From contig NZ_LT906451.1 in assembly GCF_900187355.1 (NCBI RefSeq), positions 2,353,001 through 2,417,000 on the forward strand: a stretch of 64,000 bases of DNA, in the 5' to 3' direction. Under the pieces are notes generated by a model, which searched no databases, had not been told where the DNA came from, and saw only the letters and a program-made list of their open reading frames with translations. Position 1 is the stretch's first letter. Each line of letters opens with the position of its first letter. Origin of the DNA: Legionella lansingensis (lineage in GTDB: Bacteria; Pseudomonadota; Gammaproteobacteria; Legionellales; Legionellaceae). The translations under genes were made by a program, and so were the position numbers. This document shows positions 1-8,945 of the stretch, one piece after another.

Positions 1-641
1 GAAACAAGAAGCAAGTAATCTTTCGCTAAAAGACTAGCTTGATGGGGGGTAGTAAAAAATGCATTTAGCTGTCCCTTAGGATTAAATAGCATCACAGCAC
101 CGCTATGTTGCACGTCATAATTATTAGCATCATTACTATCAGGCATAGCTATCTTGGTGTAAGCAATACCCATTTCACGCGTCATTTTTTTTATCGTCTT
201 GTCTGGACCTCGCGCGCCATAAAAATGGGGATTAAATGCTCTAACATAGTTACTCAACCTATCCAGACTATCTCTCTCTGGGTCAATTGAAATCATCACC
301 ACTCTGGGCAAGGGGTGCCCGCCCTCTTCTTCAAGAATGCGATACATCTTAGCCAACTCTGCCATTGTGGTTGGGCATAAATAACCACAGTTAGTAAATC
401 CAAAAAAGACGAGTGTCCATTGCCCTTGCAAACTTTGATTATTAAATACCTGTTCATCCATACCAGTTAAAGTAAATTCGTTAATTTCGCGAGGTGTTTG
501 AAGAAAGGTTCCATTAAATTGCACAGGATCAATTTTCTTTTCTGACATGAAACGTTGAGCAATCAATATACCACTAAGGACAGCCGTGAATGCGAGAAGA
601 ATCCCTGTTATCCAGGCTATTCGATTAAATTTGCTAGACAT
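1..641 (-). CDS. SCO1/SenC family copper chaperone (3' end outside window)
   Basis: The reading frame starts at the ATG at 641 and runs off the window edge, so only about 213 N-terminal residues are visible. Residues about 8-28 form a membrane anchor, followed by a thioredoxin-like fold. The copper-binding CxxxC is present (Cys85 and Cys89 in TNCGYLCP), as is the conserved distal His (His179 in DVQHSG). SCO proteins deliver copper to the CuA site of cytochrome c oxidase from the periplasmic face. It is the last visible gene of the SURF1-ctaA-ctaB operon, 9 bp after ctaB, which supports a role in oxidase assembly. The family call is firm; the C-terminus cannot be judged. Confidence 0.93.
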   Translation of the reverse strand, partial: MSSKFNRIAWITGILLAFTAVLSGILIAQRFMSEKKIDPVQFNGTFLQTPREINEFTLTGMDEQVFNNQSLQGQWTLVFFGFTNCGYLCPTTMAELAKMYRILEEEGGHPLPRVVMISIDPERDSLDRLSNYVRAFNPHFYGARGPDKTIKKMTREMGIAYTKIAMPDSNDANNYDVQHSGAVMLFNPKGQLNAFFTTPHQASLLAKDYLLLV

Positions 642-650
642 TTTATCCCC

Positions 651-1559
651 TTAGATAATACCCATTCCAATAGGTACATAATGATCAACCAATAAAAAAA
701 CAAATAACATCATTAAATAAACAATAGAAAACCGAAAGGTTCGTATGGCAAATACGGATTGTTCATTGCGAAATAAAGCAATAGCCCAGTATAAAAACCG
801 TGCTCCTAGTGATAAAGCACCGATCAAATATATCCAGCTGCTCATACCCACAATAAAAGGCAACACACTAACAACCAGAAGCAAAATCGTATACAAAAGA
901 ACATTTAGTTTAGTAAATGCGATACCATGAGTAACAGGTAGCATGGGAATTTCTGCATTTTTATATTCCTCAAAACGATAAATCGCCAAGGCCCAAAAAT
1001 GAGGGGGAGTCCAAGTAAAAATGATCAAAACTAGCAATAGCGCTTGTGGATCCAAGTGATTGGTGATTGCTGTCCAGCCAAGCAATGGGGGAGCTGCTCC
1101 GGCCAAACCACCAATAACAATATTTTGCGGTGTCGCACGCTTTAAGTACCCTGTGTAAATACCCGCATAGCCAATAAGCGTGATAAACGTCAGCACGGCA
1201 GTTAAGCTATTAACAAAGAAAACCAGGACTAACAATCCAAAGGTTCCCATCAGACTCGCAAAATAAATGGCTTGCTTAGCAGATACTCGTCCTTGGGCGA
1301 TAGGTCTTTTTTGGGTTCGTGCCATCATGGCGTCAATGCGTTTATCTACTAAATGATTAATGGCCGCGGCACTTCCAGCACATAAACCAATGCCAGTTAA
1401 AGAAGCCACTAAGGTTGGTAAGGCTACCCATCCCGGGGTTGCTAAATACATGCCGACAACCACTGTTAATAGCATAAGAGCTACAACACGTGGCTTGCAG
1501 AGTTCAAAATAATCACGCCAATTTAATTTTAAACCAAGCTCGGTGGTGCTAGTAGGCAT
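651..1559 (-). CDS. ctaB: Protoheme IX farnesyltransferase (heme O synthase)
   Basis: This is an integral membrane prenyltransferase with about nine hydrophobic segments that adds a farnesyl group to heme B to make heme O. The first Asp-rich motif of the UbiA superfamily is visible ([15 protein letters not shown]), and a second acidic loop follows. The frame is open from 1574, but a GGGAG ribosome site sits 8 bases before the ATG at 1559, so I take 1559 as the start (302 aa). It overlaps the end of ctaA, so the two heme A steps are translationally coupled. Length and motifs are normal for CyoE/CtaB. Confidence 0.95.
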   Translation of the reverse strand: MPTSTTELGLKLNWRDYFELCKPRVVALMLLTVVVGMYLATPGWVALPTLVASLTGIGLCAGSAAAINHLVDKRIDAMMARTQKRPIAQGRVSAKQAIYFASLMGTFGLLVLVFFVNSLTAVLTFITLIGYAGIYTGYLKRATPQNIVIGGLAGAAPPLLGWTAITNHLDPQALLLVLIIFTWTPPHFWALAIYRFEEYKNAEIPMLPVTHGIAFTKLNVLLYTILLLVVSVLPFIVGMSSWIYLIGALSLGARFLYWAIALFRNEQSVFAIRTFRFSIVYLMMLFVFLLVDHYVPIGMGII

Positions 1560-2565
1560 CCGAATGTCTCCCATGAGCTAGGTAAAGCATCATTAGCATT
1601 GTTGCCAGTAACAAGGCTGCAACTCCATTGTGGGCCACTGCCACCCATAGGGGCAGCAAATAAATCACATTTACCACACCTAGAGTAAACTGGGTCATTA
1701 CTAAACCGACAGCTAACCATGCAAATAATCGCAGACTCCTTTCTTTACATTTTAAAATACAAAGCGAGGACAACATCAGAATATATACAGCGGTAATCAT
1801 AGCCCCAAGACGATGAATATATTGGATGGTCATTCTAATATCATTATCAAGTAAGCCTCCTTGATAATTTTGCCCCACAGGTGCAAATAAATTGAAGCCT
1901 TGAGAAAAATGCAAAGTAGGCAACCACTGTCCATTGCATTGAGGAAAACCAATGCAGGCAATCCCTGCATAATTTGAACTCACCCACCCTCCTAAAGCAA
2001 TTTGTAGAAAAACAATCCAAGCACCCACACCAATCCACCAACGCCATTGTGGCAAATTCGCTGGCGTGATTGCACTTAACTGTAAACGCAAGCGACTTAG
2101 GAAAGAAAAAATAGCAATACCACCTAGTAGATGCCCCATCACAACCACAGGTAATAATTTTAGGGTTACAGTCCACATTCCTAATACGGCTTGGAATAAC
2201 ACTAGAATGAGTAAAATAAGAGGTAATTGACCCAGTTGCTTATTACCTTGCAAGCGTTGCCAAAACATACTTCCGGCAATAAAAAAAATGAGGATAGCAA
2301 GGGTTCCTGCAGCATAACGATGAGCCATTTCTGTCCATGCCTTACGCGTCTCAATAGGCATTTGTGGATAATAACCTTGTGCCACTTGCAGTTCATTTTG
2401 ATCGCTGGGTAATACCATATGCCCATAACATCCAGGCCAATCAGGACAACCTAATCCAGCGTCAGTAAGACGAGTATAGGCACCCAACATCACAACAAAC
2501 AATGCTAAAATTGCAGCCACAGTCGCGGCAGTACGGATGAATTTGAATTGTACGCGCTCAATCAT
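1549..2565 (-). CDS. ctaA: Heme A synthase (COX15/CtaA)
   Basis: This 338-residue protein with about eight transmembrane segments converts heme O to heme A for aa3-type oxidase. Conserved His residues lie in the expected helices, for example [23 protein letters not shown] and VAHNGVAA, matching the heme-ligand pattern of the COX15 family. The N-terminal [10 protein letters not shown] and a later [10 protein letters not shown] are the typical extracellular cysteine loops. It overlaps the preceding small membrane protein by 8 bp and ctaB downstream, so it is clearly in one operon. Confidence 0.95.
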   Translation of the reverse strand: MIERVQFKFIRTAATVAAILALFVVMLGAYTRLTDAGLGCPDWPGCYGHMVLPSDQNELQVAQGYYPQMPIETRKAWTEMAHRYAAGTLAILIFFIAGSMFWQRLQGNKQLGQLPLILLILVLFQAVLGMWTVTLKLLPVVVMGHLLGGIAIFSFLSRLRLQLSAITPANLPQWRWWIGVGAWIVFLQIALGGWVSSNYAGIACIGFPQCNGQWLPTLHFSQGFNLFAPVGQNYQGGLLDNDIRMTIQYIHRLGAMITAVYILMLSSLCILKCKERSLRLFAWLAVGLVMTQFTLGVVNVIYLLPLWVAVAHNGVAALLLATMLMMLYLAHGRHSDAY

Positions 2566-3100
2566 TCGTTTTGTCCAGACTTAATAAATGTTTGATGTCA
2601 TGATATATGTCCTCAGATTGAGTATCCAAAGCATAGGCCAATACCAAAAAATCAGAAGGATTCTCTATGAAAATCTGTGGTTCAGATTTCAGTATCGATA
2701 ATTGTCCAGATTCATTTTTTGCCAAGCATCGTATCTTAATGTCTCGATTCTTAAGCAAATTAAGTAAAGGAGCCTGAGGAGACTCAGCCTTATCCAAAAG
2801 CAACCATTGCTCCACCTCATAAAATCGTCTTCCCAAAGCAAGACGAATGCGGGCCAATTTGTCAAGTTGCTTAAGGCAATTGCTACTGCAATATTCTGGA
2901 TTCCACAAGATAAGTCGCCATTTTGATTGTTCCCCCATTTTGACAAATTTCACTGGTGGAGTAAGCAATATTCCCTTATTCGTGCGCGAAGTTCCAAGCC
3001 ATTGAGGATGGCTATAAAAGAAATAGGCGACTAATCCAGGAGCTGCAAACAGCACTCCCAACAAGAGTAAGATAAGAGAATTACGGTTTACCATTTTCAT
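2558..3100 (-). CDS. Conserved membrane protein of the oxidase-assembly operon
   Basis: This 180-residue protein has one N-terminal hydrophobic segment (about residues 8-28) and a soluble, presumably periplasmic, domain. I do not see a firm family motif. The stretch LILWNPEYCSSNCLKQLDKL has a CxxxC spaced like SCO and thioredoxin-type copper chaperones, so a redox or copper-related role is plausible. Proteins of this kind commonly sit between SURF1 and ctaA in gammaproteobacteria. It overlaps SURF1 upstream by 20 bp and ctaA downstream by 8 bp. The start could also be the ATG six bases further in. Function is inferred from position only. Confidence 0.8.
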   Translation of the reverse strand: MKMVNRNSLILLLLGVLFAAPGLVAYFFYSHPQWLGTSRTNKGILLTPPVKFVKMGEQSKWRLILWNPEYCSSNCLKQLDKLARIRLALGRRFYEVEQWLLLDKAESPQAPLLNLLKNRDIKIRCLAKNESGQLSILKSEPQIFIENPSDFLVLAYALDTQSEDIYHDIKHLLSLDKTND

Positions 3101-3815
3101 GTATTTTCTTCAGATTCAAGGCAATAAAAAGTACCAAAATCGCAAAAGCCATCGCAAACCACTGAAAAGCGTAAGCATGATGACGCTCAGGAGACATGGT
3201 CACTACAGGCCAATCGCGTATATAACCATGCCCTTCCTCTTTATCGAGGCGAATAATAAACGGATAGACAGGTTTATGCAAAAACTTGCTGATTGATTTT
3301 GTATCAATTCGCTCTATGATCGTTAAATGCTCTTCTTTTTTTTCAGCTTCCTGGCCAAGCACCCAAGTTTTGGTTGAGGGAAAATAAGCATTGCCGATAA
3401 GCTTAAGTGGCAAAGAAGGAATCTCAGGCACAGGAAATTTTTGACGCATGCTATCTCCAACGATCCAACCTCGATCAACCAAGACAATACTACCAGAAGG
3501 AAGCAATAAGGGATTAATGATATCATATCCAAATTGATGCTGATAAAACTGGTTATCCAATAAAATAGTCTCTGGCAAGAACGTTCCTTTCACTGAAATG
3601 CGCTGATATTGCTTGGGCATAACCGTACCCTCAGTCCAGGAAATGGGCGCTTGTTTAGCAAAGCTTGCTTGTACACTGAGTAATTGCTTTTTTTCTTCTG
3701 CGCGCTGTAATTGCCAATACCCTAATCGCATAAAAAGCAACACTAATAATGTGCTCAAAAGCACCATTTTCCAGTTAGGCGTGAAACGATAATTAAAACA
3801 GGTTAAACTCAACAT
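3081..3815 (-). CDS. SURF1 family cytochrome oxidase assembly protein
   Basis: This 244-residue protein has one transmembrane helix at each end (about residues 15-32 and 215-236) and a periplasmic middle, which is the standard SURF1 layout. Diagnostic stretches include the GYWQLQRAEEK N-terminal motif, VDRGWI in the middle and the YAFQWFAMA C-terminal helix. SURF1 assists heme A insertion into subunit I of cytochrome c oxidase. It is the first gene of the overlapping operon running toward SCO1, and its ATG at 3815 follows an A-rich leader. Confidence 0.94.
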   Translation of the reverse strand: MLSLTCFNYRFTPNWKMVLLSTLLVLLFMRLGYWQLQRAEEKKQLLSVQASFAKQAPISWTEGTVMPKQYQRISVKGTFLPETILLDNQFYQHQFGYDIINPLLLPSGSIVLVDRGWIVGDSMRQKFPVPEIPSLPLKLIGNAYFPSTKTWVLGQEAEKKEEHLTIIERIDTKSISKFLHKPVYPFIIRLDKEEGHGYIRDWPVVTMSPERHHAYAFQWFAMAFAILVLFIALNLKKIHENGKP

Positions 3816-3868
3816 CTTTATTTCTTCTTAGCATGTAGGTCTATGATCCATAGCGTGGAGTATAACAA

Positions 3869-4072
3869 ATGTTCACTAAAGCCATCATCCTTATTGTCAT
3901 GTTACTTATTCTTATTGCATTGGGAAGTAGCCTGATTTTCTTGGTGCGCGATGAGGGTAAAACAAAACGTACAGTCAAGGCCTTAACATGGCGCATTGGC
4001 ATCTCATTGATTTTATTCTTTTTTTTATTTTTAGCGTTCAGCATGGGTTGGATTACCCCGCATGCTGTGTAG
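3869..4072 (+). CDS. DUF2909 twin-transmembrane protein
   Basis: This 67-residue protein consists of two hydrophobic helices (about 5-27 and 43-63) joined by a short charged loop, RDEGKTKRTVKAL, as in the DUF2909 family. It is divergent to the SURF1 gene across a 53 bp gap, and DUF2909 genes are usually found beside cytochrome oxidase assembly genes. A GGAG lies about 9 bases before the ATG. Molecular function is unknown. Confidence 0.85.
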   Translation: MFTKAIILIVMLLILIALGSSLIFLVRDEGKTKRTVKALTWRIGISLILFFFLFLAFSMGWITPHAV

Positions 4073-4160
4073 CCCTGGGGATAAAGAAGGTTCGTGTCAC
4101 AAAGGGAGTCTAGCTATAAATTCCCCAACTCCAGAAAATAAAGATGAAAAACGTTTTTCT

Positions 4161-5747
4161 TTAAAAACCGATTGCTTGTCCATCTTTTCTTGGATCTGAT
4201 GCCGCCAAATAGCCTTCATCAAGACAATAAATTGCCTGACCTCCTCCATAGATCACAGTAGGGCTTGGTACAATGAAATGGCCCCTACGCCGCAACTCGT
4301 TAATAACCTCAGGTTTAATGCCACTCTCGATGCTAATTTTGTTTTCCTGAGAAATGTACCACCGGGGGGCATCTAAAATAGCTTGTGGATTTTGTAAATA
4401 ATCACATAATCTAACTATCATTTGTACATGTCCTTGTGCTTGCATGTGCCCACCCATCATACCAAAACTCATAAGTGGCTTTTCGTCTTTAAAAATAAAT
4501 CCAGGAATGATTGTGTGAAAAGGATATTTATTTCCCGAGACCTCATTGGGATGTCCTGGTTCAAGGGTAAAACATGCACCGCGATTTTGCATAAGAATAC
4601 CTGTTCCTGGAATAACGATACCTGAACCGAATATTAAATAGTGTGATTGAATTAATGAAACCATCATTCCATTATCATCACTTGTTGTTAAATAAACAGT
4701 ACCTTGTTCATGTGGAATGCCATACCCGGGTTGTTGTGCACGTGTTTTATTAATTAATTGTGCACGCTTTTTTAAATACGCAGAATCTAATAATTCCTGG
4801 GGGTCAATTTGCATAAAACTTGGATCAGCAATATAGTGTTTCGCATCGCTAAAAGCTATTTTCATAGCTTCAATTTGCAAATGCAGGCTGTCGGCTGAAT
4901 CAACTGGATAATTATCTAAATCAAAATGTTGCAAAATCCCAAGAGTAATAAGTACAGTTAATCCCTGGCCATTAGGAGGCAGTTCATATAAATGATATCC
5001 ACGATATTTTATCTTTAAAGGAGTGACTTTATGGGATTGATGCTGTTGCAAATCTTCCGCTGTTAGTAATGCATTTTCTTGCCTGGCGTAGTGAGCTATT
5101 TTTTCAGCTACTTCACCTCGATAAAATGCTTGACCTTTAGATTCTGCAATTTTCTTTAATGTGTGAGCCAGATCTAGGACACGGAATAATTCACCTGCAT
5201 AAGGTGCACGATTATTAGGTAGAAATACTCGGGCAAATTCCTGGTTATTTTTGAAGGGATCTGAACTTCGTTGCCAGTGTGTGGCTACAACAGGCGATAC
5301 TAAAAATCCATTTTCAGCATATTGTACCGCCTGTTCGAATAATTGCTCAAACGGTAAACACCCAAATTCTCTAGATAATGCAACCCAACCAGAAATAGCG
5401 CCTGGAACAGTAATGGTATCCCAGCCAGCCTGCGGCATTTTTTTATATTTTGCGAAATGAAGGCGTGACCAGGCTTGCGGTGATTTTCCTGACGCATTAA
5501 TACCATGTAATTGCTTGCCATCCCAAATCATGGCAAACAAATCACTTCCCAAGCCGTTCATGGTGGGTTCTACAACCGTTAAAGTGATTGCTGTTGCAAT
5601 TGCAGCATCCACTGCATTGCCTCCTTGTTGCAATATCCTTAAACCTGCTTGTGCTGCTAAAGGCTGAGAGGTTGCAACACAGTTTTTTGCATATATAGGC
5701 AAACGATGAGAATAATAATTCGAGCTTGAGGCGATAAATTTAGCCAT
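4161..5747 (-). CDS. Gamma-glutamyltransferase family protein
   Basis: This 528-residue Ntn-hydrolase precursor belongs to the Ggt/YwrD family. The large-subunit half shows LQQGGNAVDAAIAT and the GLGSDLFAM loop. The autocleavage site with the nucleophilic Thr is visible at EQGTVYLTTSDDNG, and the glycine-rich FGMMGG loop follows. The family hydrolyses or transfers gamma-glutamyl groups, for instance from glutathione. I see no signal peptide, which favours the cytosolic YwrD-like branch over periplasmic Ggt. It stands alone, convergent to the DUF2909 gene. The substrate is not predictable from sequence. Confidence 0.9.
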   Translation of the reverse strand: MAKFIASSSNYYSHRLPIYAKNCVATSQPLAAQAGLRILQQGGNAVDAAIATAITLTVVEPTMNGLGSDLFAMIWDGKQLHGINASGKSPQAWSRLHFAKYKKMPQAGWDTITVPGAISGWVALSREFGCLPFEQLFEQAVQYAENGFLVSPVVATHWQRSSDPFKNNQEFARVFLPNNRAPYAGELFRVLDLAHTLKKIAESKGQAFYRGEVAEKIAHYARQENALLTAEDLQQHQSHKVTPLKIKYRGYHLYELPPNGQGLTVLITLGILQHFDLDNYPVDSADSLHLQIEAMKIAFSDAKHYIADPSFMQIDPQELLDSAYLKKRAQLINKTRAQQPGYGIPHEQGTVYLTTSDDNGMMVSLIQSHYLIFGSGIVIPGTGILMQNRGACFTLEPGHPNEVSGNKYPFHTIIPGFIFKDEKPLMSFGMMGGHMQAQGHVQMIVRLCDYLQNPQAILDAPRWYISQENKISIESGIKPEVINELRRRGHFIVPSPTVIYGGGQAIYCLDEGYLAASDPRKDGQAIGF

Positions 5748-5995
5748 ACTCCTATCATCTTAATCTTGAATATGTATTTCAATTGTAGCTGATGGGGCTA
5801 CACTTATACTTTTTTTGCCATCTTATATTTAAAGAGTTACTGAACTGTGTCATCCCCGCGTTGTAAAGTTTCGAAAATAAATCTTAAAACCATGGTAATA
5901 CATTTAAGATCTAAGCCTAGGCAAAATGTATTGAGAAATTACTTTACTCTCTCCTAAACCGATTGATAATAAATTGATTTTTTTATCAAAGACGC

Positions 5996-6025
5996 TTGAC
6001 AGTATTAATTTGCAGTCTCTACACT
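5996..6025 (+). promoter_or_regulatory. Sigma-70-type promoter of the bufferin operon
   Basis: A TTGACA -35 box at 5996-6001 is followed after 18 bases by TACACT at 6020-6025. This lies 78 bases before the precursor start and is the best promoter-like sequence in the 350 bp gap between the divergent transferase gene and the operon. The rest of the gap (5750-5990) is AT-rich and shows no gene. This is a sequence match only. Confidence 0.5.
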
Positions 6026-6103
6026 ATTTAGGCTGAAGAAGGCCCATTATGTTTTTGTTAATGGTTCAGTGAAGATTTTTATTTACTTAAGGAAGGAATC
6101 GTT

Positions 6104-6388
6104 ATGAATAAAATTAAATTAACCGGTGCAGCTTTGGCTGTAGGCGCTGCTGCAATGTTCTCCATAGCTCCAGTATATGCTTCTTCAAATTCTGATGCTG
6201 GTCAAATTCAATGCAAAGGCATCAATGCTTGTAAAGGTCAAAGCGTTTGCAAAACTGCTACTAGCTCTTGCAAAGGTCAGAATGCTTGCAAAGGCCAAGG
6301 TATTACTTTCACGAAGTCCAAAGAAGAGTGTCAAAACGCTGGTGGTACCGTTGTAGATAACGGTACCAGTGGTAGCAGCAGTAACTAA
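6104..6388 (+). CDS. bufA: Bufferin-type Cys-rich RiPP precursor (BufA2-like)
   Basis: This 94-residue precursor has a clear signal peptide ending around VYASS (residues 24-28), so the product is exported to the periplasm. The core has six cysteines at 37, 43, 49, 56, 62 and 76. Four are in CKG units and the first five are spaced six or seven residues apart. Precursors of this type are substrates of MNIO (DUF692) enzymes that convert cysteines to thiooxazole-type groups, and such products bind copper. A good AAGGAAGG ribosome site precedes the ATG at 6104. The tail is Gly/Ser-rich. The family call rests on the core pattern plus the two downstream genes; the modification itself is inferred. 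Confidence 0.88.
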   Translation: MNKIKLTGAALAVGAAAMFSIAPVYASSNSDAGQIQCKGINACKGQSVCKTATSSCKGQNACKGQGITFTKSKEECQNAGGTVVDNGTSGSSSN

Positions 6389-6414
6389 TCATTTCGCAAA
6401 AATGACCAACTGAT

Positions 6415-6451
6415 CTAAGTCAGATAAGCTTTAGCTTCTGACTTAGATTTT
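6415..6451 (+). terminator. Hairpin between bufA and bufB (partial terminator)
   Basis: A perfect 10-bp stem, CTAAGTCAGA (6415-6424) with TCTGACTTAG (6437-6446), is followed by ATTTTTG. It lies between the precursor and its modifying enzyme. A hairpin here would give much more precursor than enzyme transcript by partial termination or by protecting the 3' end of the bufA message. Confidence 0.7.
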
Positions 6452-6483
6452 TGTTTATCTAATAAATAAGAACAAGCCTAATT

Positions 6484-7335
6484 ATGGTTTCCCTAAGAGA
6501 AAAGTTACCTTTCCTTGGTTTTGGTCTCGGGCTTCGCCCCGAACATTATGAAGAAATTTTGGAACAAAACCCCGCGGTAGATTGGTTTGAAATCATTACT
6601 GAGAATTATATAGTCCCAGGTGGTAAGCCACTGTATTATCTGGATAAGGTACGTCAAGATTACCCATTGGTCATGCATGGAGTTTCTCTGTCATTGGGGA
6701 GCACAGATCCGCTGGACTGGGATTATCTTAAGCAATTAAAAGATTTGGCAAAACGCATTGAGCCTCATTGGATTTCTGATCATTTATGCTGGACTGGAGT
6801 TAACGGATTAAACTTGCACGATTTATTGCCTCTGCCTTATACCACTGAGGCCATTGATCACATCGTTGCCAGAATTAAAACCATTCAAGATTATTTGGGG
6901 CAACAAATCTTAATTGAAAATGTTTCCAGTTATCTCAGTTACAAAGAATCAGAAATGAATGAATGGGAATTCCTTTCCGAGATAGCCAATCGTGCGGATT
7001 GCTTCTTACTGTTTGACGTGAACAATATTTACGTCAGTTCGGTGAATCACGAGTTTAATGCTCTGGATTATCTGCGCGGAGTTCCAAGCCACAGAATAGC
7101 TCAAATTCATTTAGCAGGGCATTCTAACTACGGGGATTATATTATCGACACACATGATGCTCCAGTTACCCAAGCCGTCTGGGATTTATATGCCGAGACC
7201 ATAAGACAATTTGGAGCAATCTCCACAATGATTGAACGAGACGATAAGATACCTCCCTTAAAAGAATTAGTCCTCGAGTTAAACCACGCACGACAAATTT
7301 CAGATAACATCTTAGCTAATGAGTTCGCACTATGA
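6484..7335 (+). CDS. bufB: MNIO-class (DUF692) RiPP-modifying oxidase BufB
   Basis: This 283-residue TIM-barrel protein of the DUF692 / multinuclear non-heme iron oxidase family belongs to the MbnB and TglH class. The metal-binding strings are intact and in order: HGVSLSLGS, SDHLCW, HDLLPLPY, IENVSSY, DVNNIYVS, HLAGHS, DTHDAPV and a C-terminal ERDDKIPPL. The enzyme uses iron and oxygen to remodel cysteines of the exported precursor before export, working with the DUF2063 partner. It follows the precursor and hairpin, and its stop overlaps the bufC start (ATGA-type overlap at 7332-7335). Confidence 0.93.
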   Translation: MVSLREKLPFLGFGLGLRPEHYEEILEQNPAVDWFEIITENYIVPGGKPLYYLDKVRQDYPLVMHGVSLSLGSTDPLDWDYLKQLKDLAKRIEPHWISDHLCWTGVNGLNLHDLLPLPYTTEAIDHIVARIKTIQDYLGQQILIENVSSYLSYKESEMNEWEFLSEIANRADCFLLFDVNNIYVSSVNHEFNALDYLRGVPSHRIAQIHLAGHSNYGDYIIDTHDAPVTQAVWDLYAETIRQFGAISTMIERDDKIPPLKELVLELNHARQISDNILANEFAL

Positions 7336-8111
7336 CGGCTTTACTTAACCTGCAAAACATGTTTCAAGCCTATTTACTAAATGGTCAGCCCACCATCGAG
7401 AACCATGTTATTCATTCGGCAAAAGTTTCTGCCGCCAAGCGTCTGGATATTTATGGTGATGCTTACCGCAGTAGATTATTAGAGTGTTTAGCAAGTAATT
7501 ATCCCGTATTTAAACGTTATATCGGCCCCGAACTCTTTGAAGAAATCGGTAACACCTACATAGAGCAATATCCCTCCTCTTATCGTTCTATTCGCTGGTA
7601 TGGTGATAACTTCAGCCATTACTTAGAACAGAATCAGCCAAAAACTCACTCATACTTAGCAGAACTTGCACATTTTGAATGGTGCTTGAATCTGGCCTTT
7701 GATGCAGCAGATGCTGATGTATTAACTGTACAAGAAATGGCTGCTGTACCACCGGAGTCTTGGGCGGACATGACATTCACTCTTCATCCGTCTTTGCAAC
7801 AGCTAAACTTTTTCTGGAACGTGGCACCGATATGGCAAGCTGTTGCCAATGAGCAGGTACCAGACAAACCTGTGAGAAATGCCAAACAAAAGTCCTGGGG
7901 CGTGTGGCGCAGCAATTATACAAGTCGATTTTATAGCTTAGCTGACGATGAAGCATGGGCTCTCGCTGCTACCATGAGAGGAGCCAATTTTGGAGAAATA
8001 TGTACAGGTCTATGTGAGTGGCTAAACGAAGAAGAGGTCGGACTAAGAGCAGCATCCTTATTAAAAGGATGGATAGAGTTAGGCCTGATCACCAAGATAC
8101 GCTCAGAATGA
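7332..8111 (+). CDS. bufC: BufC, DUF2063 partner of the MNIO enzyme
   Basis: This 259-residue protein has an N-terminal DUF2063 domain (about 5-100) with the diagnostic RLDIYGDAYRSRLLECL and NYPVFKRYIG segments. A C-terminal helical region follows, like the MbnC-type recruitment partner. Such proteins bind the precursor and enzyme to form the active modification complex. Start and bufB stop overlap by four bases, so translation is coupled. The stop codon lies inside a dispersed repeat arm. No separate DoxX-type membrane gene is present in the operon. Confidence 0.9.
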   Translation: MTALLNLQNMFQAYLLNGQPTIENHVIHSAKVSAAKRLDIYGDAYRSRLLECLASNYPVFKRYIGPELFEEIGNTYIEQYPSSYRSIRWYGDNFSHYLEQNQPKTHSYLAELAHFEWCLNLAFDAADADVLTVQEMAAVPPESWADMTFTLHPSLQQLNFFWNVAPIWQAVANEQVPDKPVRNAKQKSWGVWRSNYTSRFYSLADDEAWALAATMRGANFGEICTGLCEWLNEEEVGLRAASLLKGWIELGLITKIRSE

Positions 8112-8160
8112 CAAACATACCTCGGAAAGGTGCTGGTCATTCTGAGCGCAGTGAAGAATC
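8100..8160. repeat. Inverted copy pair of a short dispersed repeat, overlapping bufC stop
   Basis: CGCTCAGAATGAC (8100-8112) and GTCATTCTGAGCG (8136-8148) are perfect 13-bp inverted copies. The right arm continues into CAGTGAAGAATC, a sequence of the kind found many times in Legionella-type genomes. Transcribed, it makes a stem with a 23-base loop that could end the buf operon message. The left arm includes the bufC stop codon. Confidence 0.6.
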
Positions 8161-8231
8161 CCTTAAATCATATAAACTTTCTCGTCACACATCTACTTGG
8201 AAAAAATTAGACTAATTGTCAAATACCAAAA

Positions 8232-8543
8232 CTACTTCCGCACGATTATATTATTTTGTACGCCGCGAACACCCGGGACTTTAGTAGCCACATCTTGAGC
8301 TGTGTCACTTTGGCGTATGGTCTTCACATAGCCACTTAAAAGAACGTTGCCCTGATGCGTTTCCACATGTACTGGGACATCACTTAGAATTTTGCTATCC
8401 GCAAAGGCTTGATAGACTGAATTAGTTATTGCTTGGTCAGAAAGACGAGGATTGAATATGCTTGGGCTACTAATCATCTGACAACTAGCTATTAGCACAA
8501 ACAACGCCCCAACCAATACCACCTGAATGTATCTTCTCATCAT
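8232..8543 (-). CDS. BON-domain lipoprotein
   Basis: This 103-residue protein has a lipoprotein signal (VLIASC, Cys about residue 21) and one BON domain: DQAITNSVYQAF, then VHVETHQGNVLLSGYV and the PGVRGVQNNI ending. BON proteins of the OsmY/DolP type sit at the outer membrane and support envelope integrity under stress. Tandem ATGs occur at the start; with the GGAG spacing the second (8540) may be used. It is a single-gene unit. Confidence 0.85.
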   Translation of the reverse strand: MMRRYIQVVLVGALFVLIASCQMISSPSIFNPRLSDQAITNSVYQAFADSKILSDVPVHVETHQGNVLLSGYVKTIRQSDTAQDVATKVPGVRGVQNNIIVRK

Positions 8544-8627
8544 TTCTCCTCATTAGGTAGACGCATGAAAATTGCTCAACTTAACAGCAATGTCCTAAAT
8601 TTGCAATGCTTATAAAGATATCGGCAA

Positions 8628-8945
8628 TCATGACTTTTGATTTAAATGATTTAAAAGCATTTCCAGACGCTCAATCTCTTTCAACAACTGCAATGCAAGA
8701 CCTGCACCAGCCAAGTTTACACCTAAATCACGGTGCAATCGCAACACGGTACGAATACAAGCAACAGCCTCACTGTCAAACAACCATCCTTCTTTCTCAT
8801 CTTTTTTTACATTGATAATGCCTTCATCAATAATTTCAAGAATGATTTGTTTGGAAACCCCAAAAGAAGACGTCACTTCGCGTAATGATAAATAAAACCA
8901 ATCCTCACATTCTAAGGCGGTTGATCCTTTATTCCTTTCAGGCAT
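8628..8945 (-). CDS. cbpM: Chaperone modulator CbpM
   Basis: This 105-residue protein opens with a MerR-like wHTH segment (LSLREVTSSFGVSKQIILEII) and ends in a leucine-rich helix (LLKEIERLEMLLNHL), as in CbpM. CbpM binds the J domain of CbpA and blocks its co-chaperone and DNA-binding activities. It overlaps the end of cbpA by eight bases, which is the usual arrangement. Confidence 0.9.
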   Translation of the reverse strand: MPERNKGSTALECEDWFYLSLREVTSSFGVSKQIILEIIDEGIINVKKDEKEGWLFDSEAVACIRTVLRLHRDLGVNLAGAGLALQLLKEIERLEMLLNHLNQKS

